A stretch of 64,000 bases of DNA from Candidatus Bariatricus faecipullorum (GCA_019118525.1 DWYV01000067.1:1-64000), one strand, 5' to 3'. Counted from the first letter of the stretch, positions 31,841 through 40,645 are shown. A program made the numbers and translations. The notes: a model not told the origin generated them from the letters alone.

Positions 31841-33218
31841 TTATCCTGCACCCCGCTTTCCGGTAACTCGTCTTTCTCTTTTTCCACTGATTCTCACAGA
31901 ACTGTATCCGGTCCACATAATCCAGACACACGGCGCTGTCCTTCCCCTCCGCTTTCCGGGCTATCCGTCCGATACTCTGGGTCACCACGGCATAGTCCTT
32001 TTTCGGCGTGGCCATGTACAGCCGGTCAAGCCTTGGAATGTCAAGCCCCTCTTTCGCCAGGCTGTAGGAAGCGAAAAGGATATGCTTCCTTCCCTCCCTC
32101 ATGTCCTCAATGGCCCGGATGCGCTCCGCCCTTGCTTTCTTCGATGTCATTTTCCCGTCTATCATGACGCTTTCCTTCCTGAGCTCCTCCGGGAGCATGG
32201 AACGGATTCTCCGCAGATGCTCCAGCCGGTCCGAAAGAACCAGGCTGTAATACTCCCGGTTTTTTTCCAGGTCGGATACTATCATGGCGTTCCGGGCCTG
32301 GTGCTCCGTCAGATACTGTATCAGGCTGCTGTATACCATGGTTCCGTCCGTGTCCAGACAGCTCCGGGATGTCTCTACCCCGGTATCCCGTCTCTGTACG
32401 GTCACACGCATGGTCTTTTCCTCCACTGCCTCATCCGGCACACGGTACCTGACTTCCCCGAGCACTGCGAAGGTACTTCTAATCAGACCGTCAGACCGGT
32501 GAACCGTGGCACTCAGTCCGTATTTGTACCTGGCCGCCAGGCTGCTTACCACCCGGTAAAACATTCTGGCGCTGGAAGGCGTCCCGGATACCCGGTGGCA
32601 CTCATCCACGATGACACAGTCCCATGCGTACCGGAACTTCCGCAGGTCCAGTCTGGAAAGTGTCTGCACGGTTGCAAACGTGATATGGCTGCCGACATGC
32701 ACCTTCCCGCCGGTTATGTCTCCCAGAATGTTTTCCGGAAAGTAGCGTGCCGCCCGCTCCCTGGACTGTGTCAGAAGGTCCGATGTATGTGTCAGCCACA
32801 GCGTTTTCCGTCCGGTCCGTGCCGCCAGCGCAATGCCCATCTGGGTTTTCCCGGAACCGCAGGGGCTCTGCAGAATTCCGCAGCCTGCCTTTTCCATGGC
32901 GCTTACCGCCTCATCCTGGTAATCATAGAGGGGAACTTCCCCCGGCCATTCCAGAATGCCGTTGTCGGCCAGGTCCGTTTTCATCACGGCGCCCTTCAGG
33001 AACGGACGTATCTGTCTGGCTGCCCCGCAGGGGATTACCAGGCTGTCGCCGTCCACATAGTACATATAAAGCTGCCGTTCCGTATTTCCGGTCCACAGCC
33101 CCATCCGCAGCCGTCTGGAATACTCCGGGTTTTCCAGCACCAGGTTTTCCCTGGCCCACCCCACAAGCTCCGGAGAGGGGGCCCATATAACAAGCTCGCT
33201 CCCTATCGTCACCTGCAT
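31827..33218 (-). CDS. Phage SF2 DEAD/DEAH-box helicase
   Basis: ATG 33218 (MQVTIGSELVIWAP) follows AAAGGAAATC; the longer frame overlaps the nuclease gene. The 463-aa protein has Q-motif-like PLYDYQDEAVSAM, Walker A PCGSGKTQ, motif II VDECHR, motif III GLSATVHR and motif VI QSIGRIARK. The C-terminus CLDYVDRIQFCENQWKKR is typical. It probably opens duplex DNA or a recombination intermediate during replication. Confidence 0.9.
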   Translation of the reverse strand: MQVTIGSELVIWAPSPELVGWARENLVLENPEYSRRLRMGLWTGNTERQLYMYYVDGDSLVIPCGAARQIRPFLKGAVMKTDLADNGILEWPGEVPLYDYQDEAVSAMEKAGCGILQSPCGSGKTQMGIALAARTGRKTLWLTHTSDLLTQSRERAARYFPENILGDITGGKVHVGSHITFATVQTLSRLDLRKFRYAWDCVIVDECHRVSGTPSSARMFYRVVSSLAARYKYGLSATVHRSDGLIRSTFAVLGEVRYRVPDEAVEEKTMRVTVQRRDTGVETSRSCLDTDGTMVYSSLIQYLTEHQARNAMIVSDLEKNREYYSLVLSDRLEHLRRIRSMLPEELRKESVMIDGKMTSKKARAERIRAIEDMREGRKHILFASYSLAKEGLDIPRLDRLYMATPKKDYAVVTQSIGRIARKAEGKDSAVCLDYVDRIQFCENQWKKRKTSYRKAGCRINERQ

Positions 33219-33619
33219 AACTGATTTCCTTTCAGCCAGTCTGTCAGCTCCACGCCCGTTTCTGACGCAGCGCTTTCCGTCATCACGGAAATTCCGCCTT
33301 TTTCCAGTTTTTTCAGAGCTTCCAGGGTAACCAGAAATATCGCATCCCGGAACTCCAGGGCGAACATTCCCGGCGTGTTTCCCGTTGCCGCCCAGAGCTC
33401 CATGGCGTTTCTCTGGTTTTCTTCTATCCTTGCCAGGCGGAATATCCCGGACCTGCATTCCTTGCAGTCAAATGCCCAGGCCGTTCCGTCCCTTGCCGCT
33501 ATCACATCAAAGGGCTGGCCATTCCGGTTCCCGGCCAGGCAGTGCGCCCAGAATCCTTCCGCTGCCAGTATCCTGGCAAAATTCTGTTCAAATTCCGTCC
33601 CGCTGCTCTTGTTGCTCAT
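33209..33619 (-). CDS. Holliday junction resolvase-like PD-(D/E)XK nuclease
   Basis: The 136-aa protein has the RecU/Hjc-like pattern: GTEFEQNFARILAAEGFWAHCLA with the first Glu, then QPFDVIAARDGTAWAFDCKEC with Asp and the D-x-K motif. It is followed by FRLARIEENQRNAMELWAATGN. It likely resolves branched DNA formed in recombination-dependent replication. It overlaps the helicase gene by 10 bp. Confidence 0.82.
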   Translation of the reverse strand: MSNKSSGTEFEQNFARILAAEGFWAHCLAGNRNGQPFDVIAARDGTAWAFDCKECRSGIFRLARIEENQRNAMELWAATGNTPGMFALEFRDAIFLVTLEALKKLEKGGISVMTESAASETGVELTDWLKGNQLCR

Positions 33620-33640
33620 ATTTTCCTCCTTTTTCCGGAT

Positions 33641-33931
33641 GTCTTACCTTTTTCCCGTTTTGTCTTACCGGCATCTTACCCGAAAAATGCCCGCAAACCC
33701 TCTAAATACGTGGTGTCTTACCTTCTTACCTGAAATCCGTTCACACATACATATTTTTTACATGTATTTTTCCGGGGCATGAATAAATGCGTTACGTCAC
33801 GTATTTAATTCAGGTAAGACAGTAAGATGGTAAGACATTGTATTATAAAGCCCGTGGTTGAGCCATTTCTTTGTCTTACCTGATGTCTTACCTTCCAGAA
33901 AATTCACTATTTTGTTTCTTTTAGGTAAGAC
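33641..33931. repeat. Iteron-like GTCTTACC repeats, candidate replication origin
   Basis: The 314-bp gap between the nuclease and DUF927 genes holds GTCTTACC at 33641, 33662, 33715, 33873 and 33885, and its complement GGTAAGAC at 33813, 33829 and 33924. There are near matches at 33673, 33723 and 33821. Some copies lie about 10-12 bp or 16-21 bp apart. The middle (about 33737-33800) is AT-rich with no repeats. No gene fits here. The arrangement fits an initiator-bound origin for the adjacent primase and helicase proteins. Confidence 0.7.
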
Positions 33932-33933
33932 AT

Positions 33934-35841
33934 TTAGGTGAACGGGAGTTCTATCTGTTCCTCTTCCGTTTCCACAAAACCGTCCCCGTCCGCGACCGGC
34001 TCCATGTTCAGCTTGATGTAGCTGGCCTTGGTTCCGTACACCCGGGTCTGATGTACCAGTTTCCCCTGGGAGTTCCGGATAAGCCGGTCCTTTGACGCCC
34101 ATTTCTTGCTGACCGCGGCATAGTCGTAACCGTTCTGCTCCAGGAAGGTACAGAGGACGTCCTTGTTTATGACAGCCACCGGAGGCTTTTCCGGATGGTC
34201 CGTGTCAATGCGTCCCCATACCTCTCCTCTGTTGGACGAATAATCATCATCCGGATTCCGGAAGCGGACCGGGTTCCTGGCAATCCAGTTCAGCACAAGC
34301 TGGTAGGAGCGCTCCGCAATGTCCACTTCCTTTGCGCTGCGCAGGTATCCCTTCACATCGTCCACGGTCAGGGCGTCCTCATCCGTAAACACCACATCCG
34401 TAAGAATGCGGTCCGCCACCAGCATGCATCCCATGGACATGGCCTGCTTTTCCGTGGTATCCAGCCGGCACATGGCGTCAAAATACCCCTTGTACTCCTT
34501 CCGCAGGCTTTCCATGTCCACGTTCTGCAGGTACCGGACCAGTTCCTTTCCCGCATGTCCGTAGTTCTCTGTCAGGATGGATACCGTGCGGTTTCCGTCC
34601 TCCAGCAGTTTTTCCTCTGCCTCCACCTCGATAACACGGTTTTTGGATCCGGCCCGGCTGTTCGCCTTGGTAATGGGTTCCTCCCCGGTAAACAGATAGC
34701 TGTTGTGCCAGGTCTTTGTCTCCTCTATGCCGCCGGTTGCCCGGCCTCTTCCCCGGTCAATTCCTTCCGTTATCTGATAGATGAGCTGGTCAAAATTTCC
34801 ATGCCATTTGTCCTTCATGGTCTGCAGTTCATCCCCCGCATAGGGAAGGGAGTACAGGAATGCGGAATTCCGCATGATTCCCACCTTGGTGGTATTCATG
34901 GTTTTTACCAGGCCGCCCATCTTCGGGTTTCCCCAGATGGACATGGCAGCCATGACAGCAACGGTTTTTCCGGTACCTGATTCCCCGCTCCAGATATGGA
35001 ACACGAACGGAAGTATCCTGAGCAGCTCAATCAGCACGCTTCCCAGGCTGGCGGCAAAGGCCATCCGGACAATCCGGTTCTTCCGGAGTTCTCCGCAGTG
35101 TTCCTTCCAGACCTCATAGTTCCCCTTTTCCCCGATGTTCCGGTAGACGGAATCATACTCCCGGTCCCCGTCATACACAATGTCTTCCGCATAGGGCATA
35201 AACTCATTCCCGCACCAGCCGAGACGGTTGATGGAGCGCTTCGGCTCCAGCTTTGCCGGGTTCATCCCTATGCATTCGCTGAGAAACCGCACCAGGTACT
35301 TGGCATTTTCAGAGGTCACCTCTACTCCTATCCGGCTCAGGACCTTTACTATACTGGAATTGTCCGCGCAGACCTCCCGGTTTACGGTCACATAGTTCCA
35401 TGTCCCGTACTTGAAATACGCAATTTTAACCCTTTCATCGCCAGTGTCCACATTTTTCAGGATTTCCACCGGGAGAATGGGATGTATGCAGGCTGTTATT
35501 TTTACCGGCATGCCCCGGGTGTCAAATTTCTGCGCGGTGACGCCCGCGTCTGTTGCCCTCCAGGGGCCGCACTGCAGCTCCAGGGGCTGCTCCGTAAACT
35601 CCGTCACATTCCCGTGCTCCCGCATCCGCTGCTGATAGTCACGGAAAAAGGACTGGAGGACATTGGAAAACTCCCTGGCTCTTCCCAGTGCCTTCGCACG
35701 GTTCCGCAGGGCCTCCACGTACTGGGTCCGCTCCACATGGTCCTCTATCTCAAAAATGGCATAAAACACTTCGTCCGGAAACGGCTCTGCCGGCGTCAGC
35801 TCATTTATTCCATCCAGCAGTTCGCTTCTGGATTTCTCCAA
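33934..35841 (-). CDS. DUF927-family replicative helicase/primase-associated ATPase
   Basis: The 635-aa protein carries the DUF927 domain: KRSINRLGWCGNEFMPYAEDIVYDG, then Walker A WSGESGTGKTVAVMAAMSIWGNP (near residue 290), followed by SLPYAGDELQTM (Walker B region) and LFTGEEPITKANSRAGSKNRVIEVE (sensor/arginine region). The C-terminus resembles a winged helix. It pairs with the CHC2 primase gene and probably unwinds DNA at the adjacent repeat origin. Confidence 0.85.
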   Translation of the reverse strand: MEKSRSELLDGINELTPAEPFPDEVFYAIFEIEDHVERTQYVEALRNRAKALGRAREFSNVLQSFFRDYQQRMREHGNVTEFTEQPLELQCGPWRATDAGVTAQKFDTRGMPVKITACIHPILPVEILKNVDTGDERVKIAYFKYGTWNYVTVNREVCADNSSIVKVLSRIGVEVTSENAKYLVRFLSECIGMNPAKLEPKRSINRLGWCGNEFMPYAEDIVYDGDREYDSVYRNIGEKGNYEVWKEHCGELRKNRIVRMAFAASLGSVLIELLRILPFVFHIWSGESGTGKTVAVMAAMSIWGNPKMGGLVKTMNTTKVGIMRNSAFLYSLPYAGDELQTMKDKWHGNFDQLIYQITEGIDRGRGRATGGIEETKTWHNSYLFTGEEPITKANSRAGSKNRVIEVEAEEKLLEDGNRTVSILTENYGHAGKELVRYLQNVDMESLRKEYKGYFDAMCRLDTTEKQAMSMGCMLVADRILTDVVFTDEDALTVDDVKGYLRSAKEVDIAERSYQLVLNWIARNPVRFRNPDDDYSSNRGEVWGRIDTDHPEKPPVAVINKDVLCTFLEQNGYDYAAVSKKWASKDRLIRNSQGKLVHQTRVYGTKASYIKLNMEPVADGDGFVETEEEQIELPFT

Positions 35842-36394
35842 GTTTCCTCACCGCCTTTCTGTCGGCATAATACTCCGCGGGATTTTCCCGGAGGCATTCC
35901 AGACGGTATTCCACAACGGAAAGCTCCTGCAGGGCTTCCACAAAATGAGCGGATGAAGGGTCCCTGGCCGCCTCGCAGAGCAGTATCCGGTATCCGGAAA
36001 GAATCTTTTCTGCTTCCTTCCGGAACTTCTGCAGCTGCTCATGTCTTTCCTGCCGCTTCTGTCTTTCCCGCCTTTCCCGGTAGGTTTCCCCTTCATGTGT
36101 CACCGGAATGGAAAAATCCTCCGCCAGTTTCCGGCAGGCCTCCCGGTCAGTCAGGCCAAACAGAAGGGCCGTGAACCTTATCACGTCCCCGCCTTTCCCA
36201 CAGACCCAGCAGTAAAATCCCCGGTCATCCGGGTAAATTTTCATGCTGGGATGGATATCGTTATGAAACGGGCAGAGGCACACCCCTCCCCGCTTCACCT
36301 GGTACCCGTAGAATTCCGCCACCTTTTCCATGGAAAGCCGGCTTTTTACCTCCGCGTAGTCTTCCCTAGTTAAAGAACGGAAGCTCCTCATCAA
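35801..36394 (-). CDS. CHC2 zinc-finger primase
   Basis: The 197-aa protein has the DnaG-type zinc finger: CPFH (Cys41, His44) and CWVC (Cys62, Cys65) within GGVCLCPFHNDIHPSMKIYPDDRGFYCWVCGKGGDVI. A charged helical C-terminus follows. No TOPRIM domain is present, so it must act with the DUF927 protein, whose gene it overlaps by 41 bp. Confidence 0.88.
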   Translation of the reverse strand: MMRSFRSLTREDYAEVKSRLSMEKVAEFYGYQVKRGGVCLCPFHNDIHPSMKIYPDDRGFYCWVCGKGGDVIRFTALLFGLTDREACRKLAEDFSIPVTHEGETYRERRERQKRQERHEQLQKFRKEAEKILSGYRILLCEAARDPSSAHFVEALQELSVVEYRLECLRENPAEYYADRKAVRKLGEIQKRTAGWNK

Positions 36395-36968
36395 CCCCGT
36401 CCGGAATGTTCATGAATCCGTCACTGTCGGCCGGCCCGTACTGAGGCGCCGGGGCGGCGGCCGGCGCGTCCTCCAGCAGCCTGTCCTCCGGAACTTTCGC
36501 GTCTTTCAGCCCGTCCACGCTGCGTATCTGCACAATCTTCGTTGCCATTCTCTTCTGGCCTTCCGGCGTCAGGAATTCCTCCCGGCCCATCACGGCACCA
36601 AACTTTTTGCCTGCCAGGGTTTTCTCATTCCCCTTTGTTCCCCATGGGAACCGGTACCCGCTGTTGGATTTCTCCACGCTGGTCATCAGCCCCTTGAAAA
36701 ACGGAAGGCCGGAACCGTCCATGTACTGGTTATGTACGCCCCTGTATCTGGCGTTCTGGTCCGTCTGCTTTGCCATTCTGTACTGTTTCTGATAGAAATC
36801 CTTCTGTTCCCCCTCCGCAATGTCAAACTGCATGACAAAACGGGGTCTTCCGTTATGTTCCTCCTGCTTTGCGCCCAGGATGGTACACACGTACAGTCCT
36901 GCCGGGAGCTGCGAAAACTCCCCGGTGTATGCCTGGGCCTCATCGTATCCTTCCGGTTTCTGAATCAT
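36366..36968 (-). CDS. DUF669 protein, probable ssDNA-binding role
   Basis: The 200-aa product begins MIQKPEGYDEAQAYTGEFSQLPAGLYVCTILGAKQEEHNGRPRFVMQFDIAEGEQKDFYQKQYRM and has the FPWGTKGNEKTLAGKKFGAVMGREEF core of DUF669. The C-terminus is acidic, ending DGVDEELPFFN like an SSB tail. It stands between the Sak4-like ATPase and primase genes, which supports an SSB-like role. Confidence 0.8.
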   Translation of the reverse strand: MIQKPEGYDEAQAYTGEFSQLPAGLYVCTILGAKQEEHNGRPRFVMQFDIAEGEQKDFYQKQYRMAKQTDQNARYRGVHNQYMDGSGLPFFKGLMTSVEKSNSGYRFPWGTKGNEKTLAGKKFGAVMGREEFLTPEGQKRMATKIVQIRSVDGLKDAKVPEDRLLEDAPAAAPAPQYGPADSDGFMNIPDGVDEELPFFN

Positions 36969-36970
36969 AT

Positions 36971-37633
36971 TTATTTCTCGCTTTCCTTCTGTTCTCTGTT
37001 TTTCGGGTTCTCTATTCCGTAATACTCACGGATTCTGCTGTCCACATAGAGCAGGTCATTCGGTATCTCCGTGTCCTCAAACATTCCTTCCGGGGACTTG
37101 GATATGGCGGAGCCGTCCGACTGGGTAATGAACTTGTGCTCGCTCAGGTTGTTGACGCACCGGAGCACAATCGTAAACATCCCTTCCAGGCATATCTTTT
37201 CATCCAGCAGCTTTCCGATGGTCTTCGCCTTCACATTTCCATAGTCATCCGTATCCTCATGCATCATCACGTACACTACTTTTTCCTGCGGAACCTGGTT
37301 TACAATAAATTCAATCAGGTTCCAGAAGTTGTCCGCCAGGGTATTGTACAGACCGAACACCTCATTCCCTTTCCCCTTGGTACTGTGGTTCCGCATAAAG
37401 TAGTTGGTAATCAGGTACCCCGCGTCATCGATTACGACCGATTTTGCGGGAGCCGATTTCAGGGCCCGTGTCACCATCTGATAGTCATCCGTTACCCAGC
37501 CCGGTATTTTCCCCCGGAACGGCAGGGGCTTGTTCAGCACCCTCACCAGGTTGAAGTCCTTTCCCACGCAGTGTTTCATACTGGCAGACTTCCCGCTGCC
37601 GGACTTTCCGATAATCAGTACCGGAATTGCCAT
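36971..37633 (-). CDS. Sak4-like RecA-fold ATPase (recombinase)
   Basis: The 220-aa protein has Walker A IIGKSGSGKSASM (about 7-19) and Walker B KSVVIDDAGYLI. The FWNLIEFIVNQVPQEKVVYVMMHEDTDDYGNVKAKTIGKLLDEK segment follows. This fits the Sak4/RecA-like AAA ATPases that promote single-strand annealing with DUF669-type SSBs. Confidence 0.82.
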   Translation of the reverse strand: MAIPVLIIGKSGSGKSASMKHCVGKDFNLVRVLNKPLPFRGKIPGWVTDDYQMVTRALKSAPAKSVVIDDAGYLITNYFMRNHSTKGKGNEVFGLYNTLADNFWNLIEFIVNQVPQEKVVYVMMHEDTDDYGNVKAKTIGKLLDEKICLEGMFTIVLRCVNNLSEHKFITQSDGSAISKSPEGMFEDTEIPNDLLYVDSRIREYYGIENPKNREQKESEK

Positions 37634-38233
37634 TTATATCACCTCCACAAATTTTCCGAAGTCCACGGTTTTCAGGGCGTCCATAATCCTCCTGTCGCCG
37701 TCTCCCACCCCGTCAAGCGGCAGGCAGGCGTATGCGGAGTGCTCGTTTTTCCAGACAAGGCATCCGTTCTCTGATACGGACGCCGGGCCGGACGGCCGGC
37801 TTTCCTCTCCCAGTTCGCTGAAATCAATCACTCCGTAAAAAGATTCCGCCATGGCCTTTATGAGGTCCGGATGCCCGGTTTTCTGTAAAAACCGGATTTC
37901 CGAGTACTGGCCCCTGCTGACTACCGGAGTCACGGTCCACGCTTGCGTGCATTCTTTCCTCATCTGAGGAAGGTTGTACGCCGGACAGTCCGCCACCTCA
38001 TACTGGACCGGCTCATTTTTTTTGGCCAGTATGGCGGTTTCCGGCCCGGGAAGCTCCCCGGTATGCTCCATCACGGCCGCCTTCAGCCAGTTTGGAACAT
38101 ATCCGTCCTCTGTCCAGGTAACCCAGGACCCTCCGGCCACCACAAGTCCCCCGTATATCCGGCCCACAAACAGCCCTTCCCATTTGTAGGCGCTTTTTAT
38201 CATTGCTTTTAATCTGGTTTTGTTAAGGAACAC
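37634..38233 (-). CDS. Phage recombination-region protein, unknown
   Basis: AAGGAGG fits GTG 38233 (VFLNKTRLKAMIKSAYKWEGLFVG), giving 199 aa. The product carries GGLVVAGGSWVTWTEDGYVPNWLKAAVMEHTGELP and a C-terminal VIDFSELGEE and LDGVGDGDRRIMDALKTVDFGKF. I do not recognise an enzyme motif. It stands 1 bp from the Sak4-like gene, so a role in recombination or its control is likely. Confidence 0.6.
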   Translation of the reverse strand: MFLNKTRLKAMIKSAYKWEGLFVGRIYGGLVVAGGSWVTWTEDGYVPNWLKAAVMEHTGELPGPETAILAKKNEPVQYEVADCPAYNLPQMRKECTQAWTVTPVVSRGQYSEIRFLQKTGHPDLIKAMAESFYGVIDFSELGEESRPSGPASVSENGCLVWKNEHSAYACLPLDGVGDGDRRIMDALKTVDFGKFVEVI

Positions 38234-38421
38234 GGTATTTCTCCTCCTTCCCTGCATTTCCTCACTGCTTCCGCCGCCAGCTCCAGGACAATCTCGCACT
38301 CATCCCAGGTGGGACTGTACAGATTTCTCCCGTTCACAATCTGGTCCGTGACCGCGGCGGCAGTCTTTACTATCTGGTTCATTCTGTATGGGGAAATCCC
38401 CTTTCTTTCCATACCGTCCAT
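38209..38421 (-). CDS. Small phage protein (70 aa)
   Basis: ATG 38421 (MDGMERKGISPYRMNQIVKTAAAVTDQIVNGRNLYSPTWDECEIVLELAAEAVRKC) is preferred over 38451, which lies in the preceding gene. The product is helical. It overlaps the next gene by 25 bp. Its function is unknown. Confidence 0.55.
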   Translation of the reverse strand: MDGMERKGISPYRMNQIVKTAAAVTDQIVNGRNLYSPTWDECEIVLELAAEAVRKCREGGEIPCSLTKPD

Positions 38422-38425
38422 GGCG

Positions 38426-38923
38426 CTACCTGATGGTAAGATGTTTTCCATAGGGTTCCAGATGCGCCCATTCCACTTCTTTTTCCGCCAGCAGCTCCCG
38501 GATGGCCTCTTTGTCCGGCAGCGGAACCTGCGGAATCAGGTATTTTCCGGGAATGTCTCCCAGGTTGTCCGTAATCACAAGAGGCTGCTTTCCGCCATTC
38601 TTCGACACGGAGAAGGAAAACATCTGTGTTTTGAACTTCGTCTTCCCGATAAACTCCAGATTGGCCTGCAGGGTGTTTTTGAGCCTCTGGATACGGTTTT
38701 CCAGTGATGCCCTCCTGCCATGCAGCCGTTCCTCCTCCGCCTTTAAGGCCGTCACGTCCGCGGCCATGTTTTTAATCAGCCGGGCATAGTTGTCCGCCTT
38801 GTCCTCAATCTCGCCCTCTATGGATTCCAGGGTGTCCAGGATGGTCTGCTCGTCCGTCTCGCCGTCATACAGCATCTCCTCCACGGTCTTCCATGCATCC
38901 GTCAGTTCATAAATTGTGCTCAT
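38426..38923 (-). CDS. Siphovirus Gp157-family protein
   Basis: This 165-aa protein matches Gp157: MSTIYELTDAWKTVEEMLYDGETDEQTILDTLESIEGEIEDKADNYARLIKNMAADVTALKAEEERLHGRRASLENRI, a long coiled coil. QMFSFSVSKNGGKQPLVITD and IPQVPLPDKEAIRELLAEKEVEWAHLE follow. In dairy phages Gp157 proteins are linked to replication and resistance phenotypes; the precise role is unclear. Confidence 0.88.
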   Translation of the reverse strand: MSTIYELTDAWKTVEEMLYDGETDEQTILDTLESIEGEIEDKADNYARLIKNMAADVTALKAEEERLHGRRASLENRIQRLKNTLQANLEFIGKTKFKTQMFSFSVSKNGGKQPLVITDNLGDIPGKYLIPQVPLPDKEAIRELLAEKEVEWAHLEPYGKHLTIR

Positions 38924-39284
38924 CTGTCTGTTCCTCCTTCAAAAACATAAAATCTCTCATCATCCGTTCCTTTACGGCTTCCGCATCCTCCAGTCCGGTC
39001 AGACTGTCATATACGGGCACTGCCAGGATAAAATCCCCGGCAATGGGACAGCCGTGTTCATCCGCTGCATAGAACCAGCTTCCCAGCCGGTTAAATGGCA
39101 GCTGCTTCAGGTGGCCCTCCTCGTCCACAATCATCATGATGTCCGTACCGAAGTAATCCCGCATGCGCTGGGTACGAACGGTTTCAAAATGGCCGCCTAT
39201 GGCCTTCTGGATTGACCGTAAATCATCGAAATCCACATCCACTATGGAAATCCGGTCATCCGTGGTAACTTTTACTGTCTTCAT
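38907..39284 (-). CDS. DUF3846 protein
   Basis: GGAGGAA favours ATG 39284 (MKTVKVTTDDRISIVDVDFDDLRSIQKAIGGHFETV), 125 aa. The FGTDIMMIVDEEGHLKQLPFNRLGSWFYAADEHGCPIAGDFIL block is the DUF3846 core. Function is unknown; such genes are common in early phage operons. Confidence 0.78.
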   Translation of the reverse strand: MKTVKVTTDDRISIVDVDFDDLRSIQKAIGGHFETVRTQRMRDYFGTDIMMIVDEEGHLKQLPFNRLGSWFYAADEHGCPIAGDFILAVPVYDSLTGLEDAEAVKERMMRDFMFLKEEQTDEHNL

Positions 39285-39329
39285 TGACATTTCCTCCATT
39301 CTGTCCGATAATAAAAGTGGTTAGTTAAT

Positions 39330-39608
39330 CTATGCGCCTTCGTGGAGTTGCCGCTCCCGGGCGCATTTTTCATACAGCCGTTCCAGGTGCTCCCGGCAGC
39401 CCCGCAGCGCCTTCTCGTCCGGGTTCCTGACGCTGATTCTGTACACTGCGTCATACGGTTCCTCCAGGAGTCCGTCTTCCCGGATGTAAACGTAAACCAG
39501 GCCGGTCAGTGTGCTGTAATCCAGCAAAATCAGCGGTCTACATAGTTCCGCGTCATTCATTTCCATGCAGAGCCTGAACAGCTCTGAGATTCTCTTTTTT
39601 GCGTTCAC
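39330..39608 (-). CDS. Small phage protein (92 aa)
   Basis: The 92-aa product (MNAKKRISELFRLCMEMNDAELCRPLILLDYSTLTGLVYVYIREDG) has a beta-alpha layout with AVYRISVRNPDEKALRGCREHLERLYEKCA. It overlaps the membrane protein gene by 56 bp. No family was recognised. Confidence 0.55.
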   Translation of the reverse strand: MNAKKRISELFRLCMEMNDAELCRPLILLDYSTLTGLVYVYIREDGLLEEPYDAVYRISVRNPDEKALRGCREHLERLYEKCARERQLHEGA

Positions 39609-39852
39609 GTCTTTCCCTCCTTTCCAGTTCCAGAAAATACCGGCATCCGAAGTATCCGGTACCCATCATGGTCAGCCCCAGCAGCAGGTAAATCATCATC
39701 ATGGCGAATGTGCTGACCGGGTTGTCCGCTATGGCCCCGGAAAACAGTACCAGCAGCAGTCCGAATATGGCCAACGCCACGCAGCCCCGCTGGAGCGTCC
39801 TGTAGGCCAGCATGCGCCGCTGTCTCTTCTGCCGGGCCTCTCTTATGGTCAT
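39553..39852 (-). CDS. Two-helix membrane protein
   Basis: GGAGGTG fits ATG 39852 (MTIREARQKRQRRMLAYRTL). The 99-aa product has two transmembrane segments, GCVALAIFGLLLVLFSGAI and FAMMMIYLLLGLTMMGTGYFGC, with basic ends. It is possibly a superinfection or lysis-timing factor, by analogy only. Confidence 0.6.
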   Translation of the reverse strand: MTIREARQKRQRRMLAYRTLQRGCVALAIFGLLLVLFSGAIADNPVSTFAMMMIYLLLGLTMMGTGYFGCRYFLELERRERRERKKENLRAVQALHGNE

Positions 39853-39859
39853 TTCCTCA

Positions 39860-40081
39860 TCACCTCCTCTCCAGACGTTCTTCCAGTTCGCCGTCTGTAA
39901 TGGACAAGTATTTTGCCAGGTCCCTGGCAATAATTTCATAAGAATTCTGGGTCTGGCCGGTTTTCGCCTTCGGTATAACCCTGCCAAAGGTCCATATATT
40001 TCTCTTCAGTCTTTCCCTTACCTTCTGCGGGGTACAGCCTATGACAACCGCCGCCTCACTGGCTGATAAAATGGGCTTCAT
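39860..40081 (-). CDS. Excisionase-like/HTH DNA-binding protein
   Basis: GGAGGTGAG precedes ATG 40081 (MKPILSASEAAVVIGCTPQKVRERLKRNIWTFGRVIPKAKTGQTQNSYEIIARDLAKYLSI), 73 aa. The winged-helix MerR/excisionase pattern is clear. It may be the excisionase, although it lies 3.5 kb from the integrase, or an early regulator. Confidence 0.65.
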   Translation of the reverse strand: MKPILSASEAAVVIGCTPQKVRERLKRNIWTFGRVIPKAKTGQTQNSYEIIARDLAKYLSITDGELEERLERR

Positions 40082-40099
40082 GCTACTCACCTCCCTATA

Positions 40100-40128
40100 T
40101 TTACTGCTCTGGAATTTACTGGTATAAT
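40100..40128 (+). promoter_or_regulatory. Extended -10 promoter of the 40160 gene
   Basis: TGGTATAAT (40120-40128) is an extended -10 with perfect TATAAT. The -35 (TTTACT, 40100-40105) is weak. It would drive the plus-strand gene separately from the early operon. Confidence 0.5.
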
Positions 40129-40159
40129 CTTCCTAACAAATGATGAAAGGAATGATTTT

Positions 40160-40474
40160 ATGGAATTAACACGGGACACTGATAAAATTTTTTGCCTAAT
40201 CTACGAAGAATACTTAACTCGCAGAAAATTGGGGTTACCAAAATCCCAGGCAAAATTGTTTGATAGTCCGGCTCTTTTACAAAAACAGTTCTTACAAGGA
40301 ATGCTTGAAGATGATATCAGTGATGCCATACTTGAATTAAGTCACGCAAAAGCTATCCGCATGTATTATGACCGTTCCTTTTATCTTGAAGACGCCGGTA
40401 TCATTTACATGGAAAACAGATTTATAAATGGGCTGAAAGAAGTAACTGACTTTATCAGCAAATTCATTCCTTAG
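40160..40474 (+). CDS. Winged-helix (YjcQ-like) protein on opposite strand
   Basis: The 104-aa product (MELTRDTDKIFCLIYEEYLTRRKLGLPKSQAKLF) ends DAGIIYMENRFINGLKEVTDFISKF, which resembles YjcQ-type winged helix proteins. It is AT-rich, lies on the plus strand amid minus-strand early genes and has its own promoter. This is a moron-like layout, so it may be expressed in the lysogen. Confidence 0.6.
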   Translation: MELTRDTDKIFCLIYEEYLTRRKLGLPKSQAKLFDSPALLQKQFLQGMLEDDISDAILELSHAKAIRMYYDRSFYLEDAGIIYMENRFINGLKEVTDFISKFIP

Positions 40475-40477
40475 CGC

Positions 40478-40645
40478 TTATGCGGGCGCTGTATATACCT
40501 CATCCCTGGTTATTTCCAGCGCCCATCCGTCTTCACAGTCCCATGTAAGTGCCAGGGCCCGTATCCGTTCGGCCTGAATTCCGTTAAGTTCATAGATTCC
40601 TTTCTCCAAATCAATGTGAATGGATTTAAATTTTTCCGGTTTCAT
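40478..40645 (-). CDS. Small phage protein (55 aa)
   Basis: GGAGGTGAGAGG precedes ATG 40645. The product is 55 aa, MKPEKFKSIHIDLEKGIYEL to EVYTAPA, with a two-stranded beta start and WDCEDGWALEIT. It is the first gene of the leftward early run after the DnaA-box region. Function is unknown. Confidence 0.6.
   Translation of the reverse strand: MKPEKFKSIHIDLEKGIYELNGIQAERIRALALTWDCEDGWALEITRDEVYTAPA

Noticed and set aside
33641..33931. CRISPR array
   Set aside because: Repeats are only 8 bp, occur in both orientations and have irregular spacing.
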